Shown here: in pieces, positions 62,226-64,000 of the stretch
Layout of the letters: the number at the start of each line of letters is the position of its first letter
Position numbering within the stretch: position 1 is the first letter of the stretch
Origin: Molossus alvarezi
Lineage: Eukaryota > Chordata > Mammalia > Chiroptera > Molossidae
Assembly: GCA_037176705.1 (NCBI GenBank)
Contig: CM073885.1
Span: forward strand, 159,454,290 to 159,518,289
DNA: 64,000 bases
Direction of reading: 5' to 3'
The notes under the pieces: model-generated
The model's database searches: none
The model's input: only the letters and a program-made list of their open reading frames with translations
Told to the model about the DNA's origin: nothing
Translations under genes and position numbers: made by a program

Positions 62226-63110
62226 ATGGTGAAACACAGAAACAGAAGCCAAATGAAAGAGCAAGACACCTCCACCGAAGATGAGATCAATGTGGAGCAA
62301 TTAGGCATGTTAACAGAGCTAGAATTCAGAGCCATGATCTTGAGGAAGCTGAACAGCATGAGTAAGGACATAGAGACACTGAAAATAAGCCAAATGGAAA
62401 TTAAAAACCAACAAGAAGAGATAAAAAATGACATATCAGAAATGAAAAACACATTGGAAGGTTTAAAAAGCAGAGTAGGGGAAGCTGAGGACCGGATCAG
62501 TGAATTAGAAGACAGGGTAGAAAAAATCAACCAATCACAAAAACAAAAGGAAAAAACTATTAAAAAACAGGAAGACAGCTTAAGAGAACTATGGGACAAC
62601 TGGAAACGTAATAATATTCGCATCATAGGAGTCCCTGAAGAAGAAGAAAAGGAGCAAGGGATAGAGAATATATTCAAAAAAATAGTGAGAGAAAACTTCC
62701 CTAATTTGGTGAAGGAAGAAGGCATTCAAGTTCAAGAAGCACAGAGAGTCCCAAGTAAGAAGAACCCAAACAGGCCCACACCAAGACACATAGTAATTAA
62801 AATGCCACAAATTAAAGACAAAGAGAGAATCCTAAAAGCAGCAAGAGATAAGCACCAGGTTACCTACAAAGGGAACCCCATAAGGCTCTCAGCTGACTTC
62901 TCACAAGAAACACTACAGGCCAGAAGAGAATGGCATGAAGTAATCAAAGTCATGAAAAACAAGAAGCTGAATCCAAGACTACTCTACCCAGCAAGGCTAT
63001 CATTCAAAATAGAAGGTCAAATAAAGAGCTTCCCATACACAAAAAAAAGGCTAAGGGAATACATTAGCACCAAACCAGCACTGCAAGAAATGTTAAAAGG
63101 ACTGCTGTAA
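62226..63110 (+). CDS. L1 ORF1 protein, intact, 294 codons
   Basis: ORF1p is the RNA-binding trimeric chaperone of the L1 particle. From the first ATG (62226) to TAA the frame is open. A coiled coil is centred on GEAEDRISELEDRVEKI, the RRM-like domain begins near NNIRIIGVPEEEE, and the C-terminal domain contains TPRHIVIKMPQIKDKERIL and PALQEMLKGLL. Compared with the copy at 48816 it has one extra residue (PYTKKR in place of PDKK) and scattered substitutions. The ORF2 start lies 45 bp downstream, the normal L1 layout. Confidence 0.9.
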   Translation: MVKHRNRSQMKEQDTSTEDEINVEQLGMLTELEFRAMILRKLNSMSKDIETLKISQMEIKNQQEEIKNDISEMKNTLEGLKSRVGEAEDRISELEDRVEKINQSQKQKEKTIKKQEDSLRELWDNWKRNNIRIIGVPEEEEKEQGIENIFKKIVRENFPNLVKEEGIQVQEAQRVPSKKNPNRPTPRHIVIKMPQIKDKERILKAARDKHQVTYKGNPIRLSADFSQETLQARREWHEVIKVMKNKKLNPRLLYPARLSFKIEGQIKSFPYTKKRLREYISTKPALQEMLKGLL

Positions 63111-63155
63111 TTAGCAGTAGAAATAGGAAGAAAAATAGAACCACACTAAACAAAA

Positions 63156-64000
63156 ATGGCAATAAATAAGTACATATCAATAATCACCTTAAACGTAAAT
63201 GGATGGAATGCTCCCATAAAGAGACACAGAGTAGCTGATTGGATAAGAAAGCATGACTCATCTATATGTTGTTTACAAGAGACCCACCTCTCAACAAAAG
63301 ACTCACATAAGTTGAAAGTGAAGGGATGGAAAAAAATTTTCCAAGCAAATGGAAAGCAAAAAAAAGCTGGGGTAGCAATTCTCATATCTGATAAAATAGA
63401 TTTCAAAATGAAGACCATAACTAGAGACAAAGACGGCCACTACATAATATTGAAAGGATCTATCCAACAGGAAGATATAACCTTGATAAACATATATGCA
63501 CCCAATATAGGAGCACCAAAATATATTAAAAATCTTCTGGAGGACTTCCAAGGAGAAATCGACAACAATACATTCATAGCAGGGGACTTCAACACCCCGT
63601 TGACAGCACTAGATAGATCCTCTAGGCAAAAAATTAGCTAGGAAACAGAGACTCTAAATGAAGCACTAGACCAAATGGATTTAATAGATATCTACAGAGA
63701 ATTACACCCCAAAACTACAGAATACACATTCTTCTCAAGTGCACATGGGACATTCTCAAAGATGGACCACATGATAGGACACAAACGAAATCTCTACAAG
63801 TTCAAGAAGATTGAAATCATATCAAGCATCTTCTCAGATCACAATGGCATGAAACTAGAAATCAATTGCAACAAGAACATGCAAAGACATTTCAACACAT
63901 GGAGGCTAAACAGCATGTTATTAAACAATGAATGGGTCACCGAGGAGATCAAGGAAGAAATTAAAAACTTCCTGGAAAACAATGAAAATGAACACACAAC
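63156..64000 (+). pseudogene. L1 ORF2, endonuclease stop at codon 162, partial
   Basis: MAINKYISIITLNVNG opens the endonuclease. N13, E42 (QETHL), D144 and N146 (GDFNT) are all present, so the N-terminal catalytic set looks sound, unlike the copy at 48770. TAG at 63639-63641 stops it where related copies have Lys. A Met at 63675 could start the remaining frame ([11 protein letters not shown]), which stays open to the window end. Confidence 0.92.

Larger units (their letters stand above)
61398..64000 (+). mobile_element. L1 5' part, sense, young, cut by window end
   Basis: Starts gaaaacagaaaaaatggcgg, with a GC-rich 5' UTR of about 0.8 kb, ORF1 and the first part of ORF2. It is highly similar throughout to the complement of 44659-50520 and was probably full length. 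The 3' end is outside the window. Confidence 0.93.

Overview
The window is mammalian nuclear DNA, most probably from a microbat (Yangochiroptera). The evidence is about 30 tRNA-derived Ves-type SINEs, which read ccctggccggtttggctca at the head and atcctcgggtgagga near the 3' end, in a background of L1 LINEs and older mammal-wide repeats (MIR, MER5A-like and other DNA transposon relics, one solo LTR). There are no prokaryotic features, CRISPR arrays or operons. I see no gene that is clearly intact apart from L1 ORF1 frames.

Three multi-exon host gene relics lie in series on the + strand. (1) At 3401-15067 are six exons of a cyclin Y-family gene. Every splice site and phase is intact through the natural stop, but an in-frame TGA at 10027-10029 replaces a Trp. 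(2) At 23075-31250 are pieces of a FRMD4A-like gene: two clean exons, then a battered large exon with stops and frame changes. (3) At 41122-59920 are six exons of an ANKRD26-like ankyrin gene with several stops and frameshifts. Their human relatives all lie on chromosome 10p but are not neighbours there (recalled, not checked), so this looks like a graveyard of partial duplications or of inactivated lineage genes.

Repeats fill the introns. Region 10540-12318 is an old antisense L1 carrying a stack of Ves insertions, and 19140-21420 is a second old antisense L1. A 3'-half L1 lies antisense at 27306-29705. Region 35270-41076 is a decayed sense L1 that stops only about 45 bp before the ankyrin gene's first ATG. 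Region 44659-50520 is a full-length antisense L1 with target-site duplications and an intact ORF1, and 61398-64000 is the 5' part of a close relative on the + strand. These two young L1s share the same nonsense codon (ORF2 codon 162).

The least ordinary observations are three Ves SINEs that kept only their tRNA-like head, two of them with perfect target-site duplications; a Ves copy that appears to have carried about 100 bp of 3' flank; the shared L1 nonsense codon; and the cyclin Y-like gene broken by a single visible codon. All identifications come from reading the sequence and remembered families; no database search was run.
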